Source: Phycisphaerales bacterium
GTDB lineage: Bacteria > Planctomycetota > Phycisphaerae > Phycisphaerales > UBA1924
DNA length: 40,400 bases
Assembly (NCBI GenBank): GCA_028284805.1
Contig: JANQQZ010000067.1
Coordinates: 1-40,400 of the forward strand
Reading direction: 5' to 3'
Below the pieces are notes generated by a model that ran no database searches, had not been told where the DNA came from, and saw nothing but the letters and a program-made list of their open reading frames with translations. Position numbers and translations under genes: made by a program. Shown piece by piece: positions 19,126 through 26,298 of the stretch (the stretch's first letter is position 1; each line of letters opens with the position of its first letter).

Positions 19126-19131
19126 TACACT
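19126..19131 (+). promoter_or_regulatory. -10 element of the Bax-inhibitor-1-like gene
   Basis: TACACT lies 30 nt before the GTG at 19162 in an otherwise A/T-enriched patch (about 19075-19140). A leader with a strong CGAGGAG follows. It sits in the 247-nt divergent gap between this gene and the kinase-like gene; the rest of the gap shows no ORF or hairpin I can support. Confidence 0.4.
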
Positions 19132-19161
19132 CATGATGAACCCGATTCGAGGAGAACCCCC

Positions 19162-19959
19162 GTGCGGACAAGCAACCCGGTCTTCAACAGCTCGGCCTAC
19201 CAGAACGCCCCCACGATCAACCCGATCGCGGTCAGCGAGGAACGCTCCACCACGATGACGGTCCAGGGCACCGCTCTGAAGACCGCCCTTCTGGTCGGCA
19301 TCACCATCTGCGTCGCCGCCTTCTCCTGGAACTTCTACAACAACAATCCCGACGCCATCGTCATGACCTCGATCATCTCCGTCTTCGGCGGGCTGATCGG
19401 CGGGATCATCATGTGCAAGAACCCCAAGGTTTCGCCCATCTTCGCGCCGGTCTTCGCCGTGAGCGAGGGCGCCTTCGTCGCGGCGATCAGCGTCGCGGTG
19501 GTGTCCTACTCGGGTCTGTCTAAGCACGTGGGAGGCGAGGCAGCGGGGCTCGCGATGGTCGGGCAGGCCGCCGGGCTGACCTTGGCGATCGCGCTCACGA
19601 TGCTCGTCGGCTACGCGTCGGGCCTCATCCGCCTCCGGGGCGTCGCAGCGAAGGTCGTGCTCGTCATGACCGCGGGCGTGATGGTCTATTACCTCGGGGC
19701 CTGGATCGCCAACATGTTCCTGGGCCCGGTCGTGCCCCGCCTGGGCTGGGACGCCGGCCCGATCGGCATCGGCTTCAGCATCTTCGTCGTCGTCCTGGCA
19801 TCGCTCAATCTCGTGCTCGATTTCCAGTTCGTCGAGGACGGCGTCCAGAAGGGCCTGCCCAAGCACTACGAGTGGCTCGCCGCCTTCGGCATCCTCACCA
19901 CGCTCGTCTGGCTCTACATCGAGCTGCTCCGCCTGCTGGCCAAGCTGCGGAACAACTAG
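19162..19959 (+). CDS. Bax inhibitor-1/YccA-like membrane protein
   Basis: The 265-aa product has about seven hydrophobic helices. Its N-terminus MRTSNPVFN and the segment TMTVQGTALKTALLVGI just before the first helix are typical of a bacterial Bax-inhibitor-1/YccA-like family of inner-membrane proteins. FQFVEDGVQKGLPKHYEWL before the last helix also fits. Related proteins are linked to membrane-protease control (E. coli YccA with FtsH) and Ca leak in structural homologues; the role here is unknown. The start is a GTG with CGAGGAG upstream. It is a single-gene unit between the kinase-like gene and hppD. Confidence 0.85.
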   Translation: MRTSNPVFNSSAYQNAPTINPIAVSEERSTTMTVQGTALKTALLVGITICVAAFSWNFYNNNPDAIVMTSIISVFGGLIGGIIMCKNPKVSPIFAPVFAVSEGAFVAAISVAVVSYSGLSKHVGGEAAGLAMVGQAAGLTLAIALTMLVGYASGLIRLRGVAAKVVLVMTAGVMVYYLGAWIANMFLGPVVPRLGWDAGPIGIGFSIFVVVLASLNLVLDFQFVEDGVQKGLPKHYEWLAAFGILTTLVWLYIELLRLLAKLRNN

Positions 19960-19989
19960 CGGGCTCTCCAACGGAGGAAGCGGACGGTA

Positions 19990-19995
19990 TACAAT
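19990..19995 (+). promoter_or_regulatory. -10 element of hppD
   Basis: TACAAT within GGTATACAATC, the best -10 match in this stretch, about 60 nt before the hppD ATG. No clear -35 is seen at 16-18 nt spacing. The leader between it and the ATG ends in GGAGTGACATC. Confidence 0.45.
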
Positions 19996-20055
19996 CGGGC
20001 TCGGGACCTGGGCTCCCTCCATACATCCACCGCCCAAGAGCATCGGAGTGACATC

Positions 20056-21261
20056 ATGACCTCGACCCCCACGCAGAGCGCGCCCGAGACCAGCGCCGCG
20101 CTGGAGAGCGATCCCCTTGCGCTCATCGACGTCGACCACGTCCGCTTCTACGTAGGCAACGCCAAGCAGGCGGCCTACTTCTACGCCCACACCTTCGGCT
20201 TCAACATCTCCCAGGTCGCCGACCTCACCACCGGCTCGCGCGACGAGGCCGACTACCTGCTCACCCAGGGCAACATCCGCCTCCTGCTCACCACGCCCCT
20301 GACCAAGGACCACCCGGCCTCCGAAGAAATCAAGCTCTACGGCGACGGCGTGAAGGACATCGCCCTCACCGTCTTCGACGCCACCAAGAGCTACGAGGCC
20401 GCAGTCGCCAACGGCGCCGAGTCCGCCGCAGAGCCACGCACCATCTCCGACGAGAAGGGCAGCGTCACGGTCGCCTCGATCAGGACCTACGGCCGCGCGA
20501 TCCACACGTTCGTCAGCCGCACCGGCGAGTACGCCCTGCCCAACGTCAAGGACGGCGGCCTGTTCATGCCCGTCTTCAAGCACATGACCTCGCCCGTCAA
20601 CGACTACAACAAGGCCAACCCCTGCGGTCTCAAGTACGTCGACCACTGCGTCGGCAACGTCGAAGAGGGCAAGATGAACTACTGGGTCGAGTGGTACGAG
20701 AACGTCATGGGCTTCAAGATGTTCAAGCACTTCGACGACGCCGACATCTCGACCGAGTACTCCGCGCTCATGTCCAAGGTCATGGCCAGCGGCAACCACC
20801 TCATCAAGATGCCCATCAACGAGCCCGCCGAGGGCAAGAAGAAAAGCCAGATCCAGGAGTACCTGGAGTGGCACGACATGACCCCGGGCGTGCAGCATCT
20901 CGCGCTCCGCACCGACGACGAGCTGCATTCTGTGGCCGCCCTGCGCCAGCGCGGCGTCGACTTCCTCAGCCTGCCCGACAGCTACTACGAAATCGTCTGG
21001 GACCGCGTCAACAAGACGCTGACCGAGCACGGCCACGACGTCGTGAAGGAAGACCACACCAAGATCAAGGATCTGGGCATCCTGGTCGACGCCGACGACG
21101 AGGGCTACCTGCTCCAGCTCTTCACCAAGCCCCTGCAGGACCGCCCGACGCTGTTCTTCGAGATCATCAGCCGCCACGGCAGCCAGAGCTTCGGCAAGGG
21201 CAACTTCAAGGCGCTGTTCGAGGCGCTCGAACTCGAGCAGGAGCGGCGAGGAAACTTGTAG
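20056..21261 (+). CDS. hppD: 4-Hydroxyphenylpyruvate dioxygenase
   Basis: Converts 4-hydroxyphenylpyruvate and O2 to homogentisate and CO2, the second step of tyrosine breakdown; cytosolic, non-haem iron. The 401-aa product has two vicinal-oxygen-chelate domains. The iron ligands are visible as H197 (VDHCV), H281 (GVQHLAL) and E369 (LFFEII). The C-terminal SRHGSQSFGKGNFKALFEALE is the family's active-site-closing helix region. ATG 20056 has GGAG upstream. hmgA, which consumes the product, lies at 32748. The next gene is the A+T-richer RelA/SpoT gene, so hppD forms the left boundary of that probable insertion. Confidence 0.97.
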   Translation: MTSTPTQSAPETSAALESDPLALIDVDHVRFYVGNAKQAAYFYAHTFGFNISQVADLTTGSRDEADYLLTQGNIRLLLTTPLTKDHPASEEIKLYGDGVKDIALTVFDATKSYEAAVANGAESAAEPRTISDEKGSVTVASIRTYGRAIHTFVSRTGEYALPNVKDGGLFMPVFKHMTSPVNDYNKANPCGLKYVDHCVGNVEEGKMNYWVEWYENVMGFKMFKHFDDADISTEYSALMSKVMASGNHLIKMPINEPAEGKKKSQIQEYLEWHDMTPGVQHLALRTDDELHSVAALRQRGVDFLSLPDSYYEIVWDRVNKTLTEHGHDVVKEDHTKIKDLGILVDADDEGYLLQLFTKPLQDRPTLFFEIISRHGSQSFGKGNFKALFEALELEQERRGNL

Positions 21262-21264
21262 CAC

Positions 21265-21293
21265 TTGCATTCCAAGTTTCATTGCTGTACATT
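21265..21293 (+). promoter_or_regulatory. Predicted promoter of the RelA/SpoT-TPR gene
   Basis: TTGCAT (21265-21270) and TACATT (21288-21293) are separated by 17 nt, the ideal spacing for a housekeeping-sigma promoter. It starts four bases after the hppD stop codon. It is one of the few places in the window with both a -35 and a -10, and it brings its own A+T-richer composition. A GGAGAG Shine-Dalgarno follows before ATG 21332. Confidence 0.5.
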
Positions 21294-21331
21294 CTCGCCA
21301 CCCCGAGAACCGGGCCCCGGAGAGTTGCAGC

Positions 21332-23071
21332 ATGAAAACTCTAGCAGAGATATTGCATGATGAACGGTATCGCCTTTCCGGTTTCGCCAGACATGTCGAA
21401 CAACTTCTTAGTGCCGAATTCAGCTATGAGGCGAAGGACAGTCCTCTTTACACAATAAAGTCACGCGTCAAGTCATATACCTCCGTCGCACAAAAACTAC
21501 GGAAGATCGTCCAATCAGACGATCCCCAATCATCATCGGCTGAACGTCTGCTGTATGACGGTGGCCACTCGATCGACGAGTTGTTCGCGATAATCCCAGA
21601 CTTGATTGGCATCCGAGCAGTATGGTTCTTTGAGCACGCCAAACAGCGAGCTGCGCTGCACTTCTTGGACAATTCTGCCGATTGGTTTATCGTCGATACG
21701 CGCGATGGCAAACCGTGGATCAAAGTCTTTAGACCGCATGGATCTCCTATAATTATGAAAGAGCTCGACCAGTTTGCGGTTGACCCAAAGCCATCCGGTT
21801 ACACCAGCATTCACGTTGTAGGCCATCTGTCCGATCGAGACCTAATGGCTCGTGAGTACTCCGGATTTCACTGCGAGGTACAGCTTCGCACACTGCTAGA
21901 AGAGGCGTGGGGCGAACTGAGCCATTACCTTGAGTACAAAGGCCTCACGTCTCCAAATGCACTCAAAGCCGTGCGACAAGCCAAAGATCACCTTGGACCA
22001 CTTGAAGCCCAGTTCGCTGCAATTCATGTCGAAACTAAATTTATTCGCACGCACAGACTCCACTTATCTCTGCAACTATCACACAACTACCCCGTCACAT
22101 CTCGAGGCATTCTGGGAACCAGATTTACAAACGAATACAACCGCGCCTATGCAAAGCGTCAGTCGGGTGATTATGAAGGAAGCCGACGCATACTTCAGGC
22201 TATTGTCGAAAACAAGCAACCAAAGTATGTCCCAGAAGATCACGCGAATAAGTTGCAAAGACGACTTCTCTGCGACATAGCTGCGTGCTATCTTCACGAA
22301 CGAAAGGTTGACGAAGCACAGACTGTCCTCGACCGAGCGAAAGACCACCTCGACGATGACCAGGAGAGCTTTTGGATTTATTTGCGATCGGCAGAGGTCT
22401 ATCGCCAACTGGAACAATATGCCAACGCCCTGGAATGCTGCAGCAGGGCACACAGTCGACTAGAACGAGGCAAACTTGAGTGGTGCTCGACATTCGGAAT
22501 GGAAGCGGACCTGCTGAGCTACACCGCATTCGTCCATTGGACCAAGGCGTACAAAGTAATAGCAGGAGACTGGAAACGATTCCGTGACATAGTCTGGCAG
22601 GGAATGCTGTCAAATGAAACAAACATAACTGGATCCTTTAACTCAGCAATTGACAATGCGAGGAGAGCGTATGACAAGGCTCATTCTGCACCATCAACTC
22701 ATGAGGTACGACTACGTACTGCCACGCTGCTCTATTTGCTAACTACCTGGTCTGGGACAAAACATTCTGAAGCTAATGAACTACATGCCTACATCGAGTC
22801 TGCCAGAGGAAAGGGCCCGTTCGATCTTGCACAGCTTTCTTGGGGCCTCTTGACAGGGAACTCTCCAGAACACGATCCTGCCAAGTCTCTCACGTTGGCA
22901 AGAACCTATTGCACACAAGCAACGGAGCTCCTCCGAAGACAGGCCCCCCTCGTGCGAGATCGAATTTCAAAACGGCTGAATATTCTGGAACACATAGTTG
23001 ATGAATTCGACCGATCGAAACGAACGTCTTGGCTGACTCCCGGCGAGTGGTTCGAAGCAATGCCCGGATAA
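21332..23071 (+). CDS. RelA/SpoT synthetase-domain protein with TPR-like C-terminus
   Basis: Encodes 579 aa. Residues about 40-205 form a (p)ppGpp-synthetase-type nucleotidyl/pyrophosphotransferase domain: SRVKSYTSVAQKLRK (44-58), DLIGIR with D90, GYTSIH (156-161), and EVQLRTLLEEAWGELSHYLEYKG (182-204 region) with E182, W193, H198 and K203. There is no HD hydrolase domain, TGS or ACT. The remainder (about 240-560) is helical and TPR-like (for example RRLLCDIAACYLHERKVDEAQ). The family includes small alarmone synthetases and toxSAS toxins, some in phage defence. Base composition is close to half G+C in lines I counted, against about two thirds in hppD, with different codon choice, suggesting horizontal transfer. 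No antitoxin-sized ORF is adjacent. Confidence 0.85.
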   Translation: MKTLAEILHDERYRLSGFARHVEQLLSAEFSYEAKDSPLYTIKSRVKSYTSVAQKLRKIVQSDDPQSSSAERLLYDGGHSIDELFAIIPDLIGIRAVWFFEHAKQRAALHFLDNSADWFIVDTRDGKPWIKVFRPHGSPIIMKELDQFAVDPKPSGYTSIHVVGHLSDRDLMAREYSGFHCEVQLRTLLEEAWGELSHYLEYKGLTSPNALKAVRQAKDHLGPLEAQFAAIHVETKFIRTHRLHLSLQLSHNYPVTSRGILGTRFTNEYNRAYAKRQSGDYEGSRRILQAIVENKQPKYVPEDHANKLQRRLLCDIAACYLHERKVDEAQTVLDRAKDHLDDDQESFWIYLRSAEVYRQLEQYANALECCSRAHSRLERGKLEWCSTFGMEADLLSYTAFVHWTKAYKVIAGDWKRFRDIVWQGMLSNETNITGSFNSAIDNARRAYDKAHSAPSTHEVRLRTATLLYLLTTWSGTKHSEANELHAYIESARGKGPFDLAQLSWGLLTGNSPEHDPAKSLTLARTYCTQATELLRRQAPLVRDRISKRLNILEHIVDEFDRSKRTSWLTPGEWFEAMPG

Positions 23072-23106
23072 TGCATGCGCCTAGTCCAAGCCTCGTACTG
23101 GTTGTG

Positions 23107-23256
23107 TCAACTCCCATCCAGCGTAAACCCAACCTTCAGCTTCACCTGCCAGTGCTTGATCTTCTGATCCTCGATGTGGGCCCGCACCTCCTCGAGCACG
23201 GCCCACCGCATGTTGCGGACGGTCTGGGCCGCGTGCTGGATGGCCCAACGACCCGA
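23107..23256 (-). pseudogene. Decayed dodecin (C-terminal part only)
   Basis: On the minus strand a frame ending at TGA 23107 reads WAIQHAAQTVRNMRW, then HIEDQKIKHWQVKLKVGFTL and DGS. This closely follows the C-terminal two thirds of dodecins, small flavin-binding proteins of about 70 aa with the pattern AAxTVRNMRWxEV ... HWQVxxKVGFxLE. The N-terminal strand (usually a hydrophobic IELVGTS segment) is missing. The frame meets a stop at 23281-23283, and the other two frames there do not supply it. The only in-frame ATG is inside the domain. I infer a truncated or frameshifted remnant lying between the RelA/SpoT gene and the next gene. Confidence 0.6.
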
Positions 23257-23408
23257 CCCCCAGAACCACTGACTCTCACCTCAGAGCCGACACCACCCGG
23301 AGGCCGCCCTGGGCCCTGAGAGGTCGGTCTCGCGGCGACTTGCGGCTTCTGTTCTGATTATGTACCCTGTCGCGGACTCTCTCGAACTTGACCGCGATGG
23401 AGACCGCG
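23257..23408. other. Gap between dodecin remnant and membrane coiled-coil gene
   Basis: No coding frame is supported here. The plus strand has TACCCT at 23363-23368 within GATTATGTACCCT, a possible -10 for the following gene, about 40 nt before ATG 23409. No hairpin or repeat that marks an insertion boundary was recognised. Confidence 0.4.
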
Positions 23409-24467
23409 ATGAAAGTTCCGGACAACATGCTCGTCAACGGGATCCCCGATCTGATCGAAGACCCGGTCCGCCTCGAGAACCTGCACCCCTACCGCTCGAA
23501 AGTTGAAAAAGTACATACGCTGAAACTCGGCGGCGTAGTGCTCGGCGTGTTTGCAGCGTTCGCCCTGCTCCGAGCCGGGATTCTGCAGTACGCGGATTCC
23601 ACGCGAATCTTCATCACAGATATCCTGGATGCCCAGCTTATGGCTGCGGCGTTCCTCTGCCTCGCAGGGATGATCGCCATCCAGCAGGCGGTGCGCGGAT
23701 TGCGTGCCCAACGTGAGAACGTCAAGCGGCAGATGCGAGAGCAAACGCTCCAGCACATCCGAGAAAAGCTCGCCGAGTTCCGAGCCGCCGAATCCAAAGT
23801 CATCCAGTGGATGCAGGACACGCTCAAGGAACAGGATCAGGTGTTCTATGCAAGGCACGCCGAAGAGGGGCCTCTTGCGAACGCGCCAAGACCGATCGAT
23901 GAGAAGGTTCTGACGCTGCTTGATCGCGAGTTGCTCATCCGCTCCGATGTCCGGTCGATGCTCGAATCGCTCGAGCAGATCGGATCCGGCGTCGCCCGCG
24001 GGGTCTACGGCTTGGTTGTCGTCGACAACACCGTTGGTGCAACGATCATCGACACATGGCAACGCTGGCACCCGTTCGCTATGAAGCGGCGCGAGTCCCT
24101 CCCGATCCACTGCTTCTCGCTCGATCAACTCCAGTGGCTGGCCAGCGTGCTCCTGCACTGGCGACTGCTCCGGCGTGATCTCTCGCCCGAGGCTCGTGCG
24201 CAGCTCACGACGCTGGCTGGCCAGGATCACTTCCGGTTCGACGATCTCTACAACCCATCCTACATCGTCAGGTCCGAATCCGTGCTGCATCACCTGATGT
24301 GCATCGCGTCCGATCAGGTCGCGTTCAAGAGCGCGTGCGAAGCGGCGGCCAAGAAGGGCACCAAGGACCCGGAGTCTGTGCTCAAGGACGTCATGACACC
24401 CTCGCGCCATCCCGCTTCCCAGATCATCGAAACCAAGCCGTCGGGCTCAGCCGTCGCACAGGACTAG
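23409..24467 (+). CDS. Membrane-anchored coiled-coil protein of unknown function
   Basis: Encodes 352 aa. Two hydrophobic segments (about residues 34-58 and 70-90) are separated by a short loop, followed by a charged helical stretch that may form a coiled coil (about 92-140, LRAQRENVKRQMREQT onward). The rest appears soluble and mixed helical, including VARGVYGLVVVDNTVG and a Leu/Arg-rich segment near DQLQWLASVLLHWRLL. I recognise no domain. Of three in-frame starts (TTG 23388, ATG 23397, ATG 23409), the last has GGAG six bases upstream and is preferred. Composition is nearer to the host than the RelA/SpoT gene. It could be unrelated to that gene or part of the same insertion; the sequence does not decide. 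Confidence 0.65.
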   Translation: MKVPDNMLVNGIPDLIEDPVRLENLHPYRSKVEKVHTLKLGGVVLGVFAAFALLRAGILQYADSTRIFITDILDAQLMAAAFLCLAGMIAIQQAVRGLRAQRENVKRQMREQTLQHIREKLAEFRAAESKVIQWMQDTLKEQDQVFYARHAEEGPLANAPRPIDEKVLTLLDRELLIRSDVRSMLESLEQIGSGVARGVYGLVVVDNTVGATIIDTWQRWHPFAMKRRESLPIHCFSLDQLQWLASVLLHWRLLRRDLSPEARAQLTTLAGQDHFRFDDLYNPSYIVRSESVLHHLMCIASDQVAFKSACEAAAKKGTKDPESVLKDVMTPSRHPASQIIETKPSGSAVAQD

Positions 24468-24570
24468 ACACGCACCCGTGAAACCAGCGCCGCTTAAAGC
24501 GCACCGAGCCATCGCAAGGCCGGGCTTCTGAGGGCCGTTCGGCGGTGCGAGCGCCGTCGGAACCAACCGC
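24468..24570. other. Short intergenic region
   Basis: About 110 nt between two plus-strand genes. A small 5-bp stem CGGCG-N7-CGCCG lies near 24540-24556, too short to call a terminator. No ORF is supported. Confidence 0.3.
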
Positions 24571-24576
24571 TACCCT
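24571..24576 (+). promoter_or_regulatory. -10 element of the 157-aa protein gene (leaderless type)
   Basis: TACCCT with five bases to ATG 24582 and no Shine-Dalgarno. This is the shortest such spacing in the window and predicts transcription starting at or just inside the start codon. Confidence 0.4.
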
Positions 24577-24581
24577 TTCGC

Positions 24582-25055
24582 ATGAACCTCACCCAGAAAC
24601 TCCGCCAGCTGCACGCCGACATCGCCGCCGCGAAGGACGGCTTCAAGATCGTCGACGCCTGGGCCCTCGCCGAGCGGCTCACGCTCCGCCTGCCCGTCGA
24701 CCTCGACGAGGCCTCACGTGTCTTCAAGGAGAAGGACGCCGATGGCCTGCTCGCGCTCATCGATCGGCTCGAGAACCCGCCCAAGAAGCAAGAGGCCGAG
24801 CTTCCCGAGTTCCACCACGACGACCTGGCGGCCGCGATGCGGGCCTTCAAGAAGCGGCTCAAGGTCATCCGGCTCAACGACGAGTCCAGGCTGGGCGGGC
24901 GGTACACCTCGGGCGGGCGCACGTCCAAGGTCGACGCCATCCAGCCTCCGACCGAGGTCGACGCCAAAATCTGGAAGGTGCTGGCCCGCGACGGCCGACT
25001 CATCGACACAGGGGGCGGCTTCTACCAGCTCGCCAGCAACGAGTCCGAGCACTAG
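24582..25055 (+). CDS. Small conserved-looking protein of unknown function
   Basis: Encodes 157 aa with no signal peptide or membrane segment, so probably cytosolic. The N-terminal half is helical (LTQKLRQLHADIAAAKDGF) and centred on acidic/basic helices; FHHDDLAAAMRAFKKRLKVIRL follows at about residues 77-98. The C-terminus VDAKIWKVLARDGRLIDTGGGFYQL looks like a small helix-strand unit. I do not recognise the family. Codon usage is typical of the window (strong third-position G/C), which supports it being real. Its stop TAG directly abuts the stop of the convergent acyltransferase gene. Confidence 0.7.
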   Translation: MNLTQKLRQLHADIAAAKDGFKIVDAWALAERLTLRLPVDLDEASRVFKEKDADGLLALIDRLENPPKKQEAELPEFHHDDLAAAMRAFKKRLKVIRLNDESRLGGRYTSGGRTSKVDAIQPPTEVDAKIWKVLARDGRLIDTGGGFYQLASNESEH

Positions 25056-26123
25056 CTACACCCTGAGCCTGATCCCCGCGCGGGCGAGCCCCCACAGGAT
25101 GCCCATCCACAGCAGCACCGTGAGCACCCCGAACGCGAGTGAAGCGTTCATGGGCCCGAGCCCGGTCTCAACGAGCCAGCCGTACGCGTGCCCCTTGAGC
25201 GTGTCGTCGCCGACGCGCACGTGGATCAGAACGCGCGCCAGCAGGCCCGAGCCGACGAACGCGGTGATGGCGTTCACACCCATCTGCTCGAACGGGCGGC
25301 CGATCCACCGCCGGCCCTGCATGTCGATCAGCCAGTACGCACCCGCGAAGCACACGCCCGCCAGGCCCGCGCTCAGCAGCACATAGCTGGGCGTCCACAA
25401 GGGCTTGTTGATGGGCAGCACCACGCCCCACAGCAGCCCGAGCCCAGCAAGCACCCCCGACTCGATCAGCACGCGATCGACCCGGCCGCCGTCTCGGATC
25501 AAGAGCCCCGCGCGGTACCCGAGCAGCGTGGTCACCACAGCCGGCAGCGTGCTGAGCAAGCCCTCCGGGTCGGTGCTCTCGCCGCTGCGATACAGATGGA
25601 ACGGGCCGAACAAGGCATGGTCGATCGTGCGAGCAAGGTTCTCGTCGGGTGACATCCCCCACCGCCCGAGCACCCACCAGTACACAAGAAGCACCATCGC
25701 CCCCACCACGACCAGCATCCGCCCCGAGCACAGCACAACGAGCGGTGCCGCGATCAGGTACACCAGCCCGATCCGCTGGAGAACGCCTGGAAGCCGAACG
25801 CCAGCGAGGTCGAACGTCGGAAACGCGTTGAGCAGCAGCCCCAACCCGACCAGCAACGCGACCCGCCGTGTAACCCGGACCGCGAAACCACGCGAGACCC
25901 CCGCGCCGGCCTCACGGTACCGGCGCAGGCTCCACGCCATCGCTGCGCCCACGATGAACAGGAAGAACGGGAAGATCAGATCCGTGGGTGTCCACCCGTG
26001 CCACTCGGCGTGACGCAACGGCGCGTACACATGCGACCAGCTGCCCGGGTTGTTCACGAGCAGCATCGCCGCGATGGTTGCGCCGCGGAACGCGTCCAGC
26101 GAGATGAGGCGTTCGCCCTGCAC
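25056..26123 (-). CDS. Membrane acyltransferase of the NagX/DUF5009/HGSNAT type
   Basis: The 355-aa product is a polytopic membrane protein with about ten helices. The N-terminus RLISLDAFRGATIAAMLLVNNPGSW and the following HAEWHGWTPTDLIFPFFLFIVG are the hallmark of the bacterial NagX/DUF5009 family, related to human heparan-alpha-glucosaminide N-acetyltransferase. The conserved His in this second segment is the proposed acetyl acceptor in the human enzyme. It probably transfers an acyl group to an amino sugar across the membrane. The start is a GTG without a Shine-Dalgarno, six bases after a TAGCCT hexamer. It is single, convergent with the 157-aa protein gene and divergent from the epimerase. 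Confidence 0.87.
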   Translation of the reverse strand: MQGERLISLDAFRGATIAAMLLVNNPGSWSHVYAPLRHAEWHGWTPTDLIFPFFLFIVGAAMAWSLRRYREAGAGVSRGFAVRVTRRVALLVGLGLLLNAFPTFDLAGVRLPGVLQRIGLVYLIAAPLVVLCSGRMLVVVGAMVLLVYWWVLGRWGMSPDENLARTIDHALFGPFHLYRSGESTDPEGLLSTLPAVVTTLLGYRAGLLIRDGGRVDRVLIESGVLAGLGLLWGVVLPINKPLWTPSYVLLSAGLAGVCFAGAYWLIDMQGRRWIGRPFEQMGVNAITAFVGSGLLARVLIHVRVGDDTLKGHAYGWLVETGLGPMNASLAFGVLTVLLWMGILWGLARAGIRLRV

Positions 26124-26129
26124 GGCTCA

Positions 26130-26135
26130 AGGCTA
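26130..26135 (-). promoter_or_regulatory. -10 element of the acyltransferase gene (leaderless type)
   Basis: TAGCCT on the minus strand, six bases before the GTG start at 26123, with no Shine-Dalgarno between. Confidence 0.35.
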
Positions 26136-26176
26136 GTGGCACAACTCGCAGCCTGACCGGCGGTGCCAACGGAGGC

Positions 26177-26197
26177 ATCCACCCGGTTTCGGTGGAT
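26177..26197. repeat. Inverted repeat in divergent promoter region
   Basis: ATCCACC and GGTGGAT form a perfect 7-bp stem around a 7-nt loop, midway between the acyltransferase and epimerase starts. There is no T-run, so it is not a typical terminator. It could be a regulator-binding palindrome or a leader hairpin. Confidence 0.4.
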
Positions 26198-26298
26198 TCT
26201 CACCAGGAAATCCCCGATTCCGATGCGGTGCGGCCCGTCCGCCTGCCGATAGCCAACAATCAGCAGTTCTGCCCGAAGGACCCGAACGGAGAGCAGGC

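Noticed and set aside
19093-21333. 746-aa minus-strand open frame
   Set aside because: Antisense of the Bax-inhibitor-like gene and hppD, both with clear family motifs; the shadow protein is low-complexity Val/Asp/Gly/Leu.
23388-23408. TTG 23388 or ATG 23397 as start of the membrane coiled-coil gene
   Set aside because: Neither has a ribosome site, whereas ATG 23409 has GGAG at six bases.
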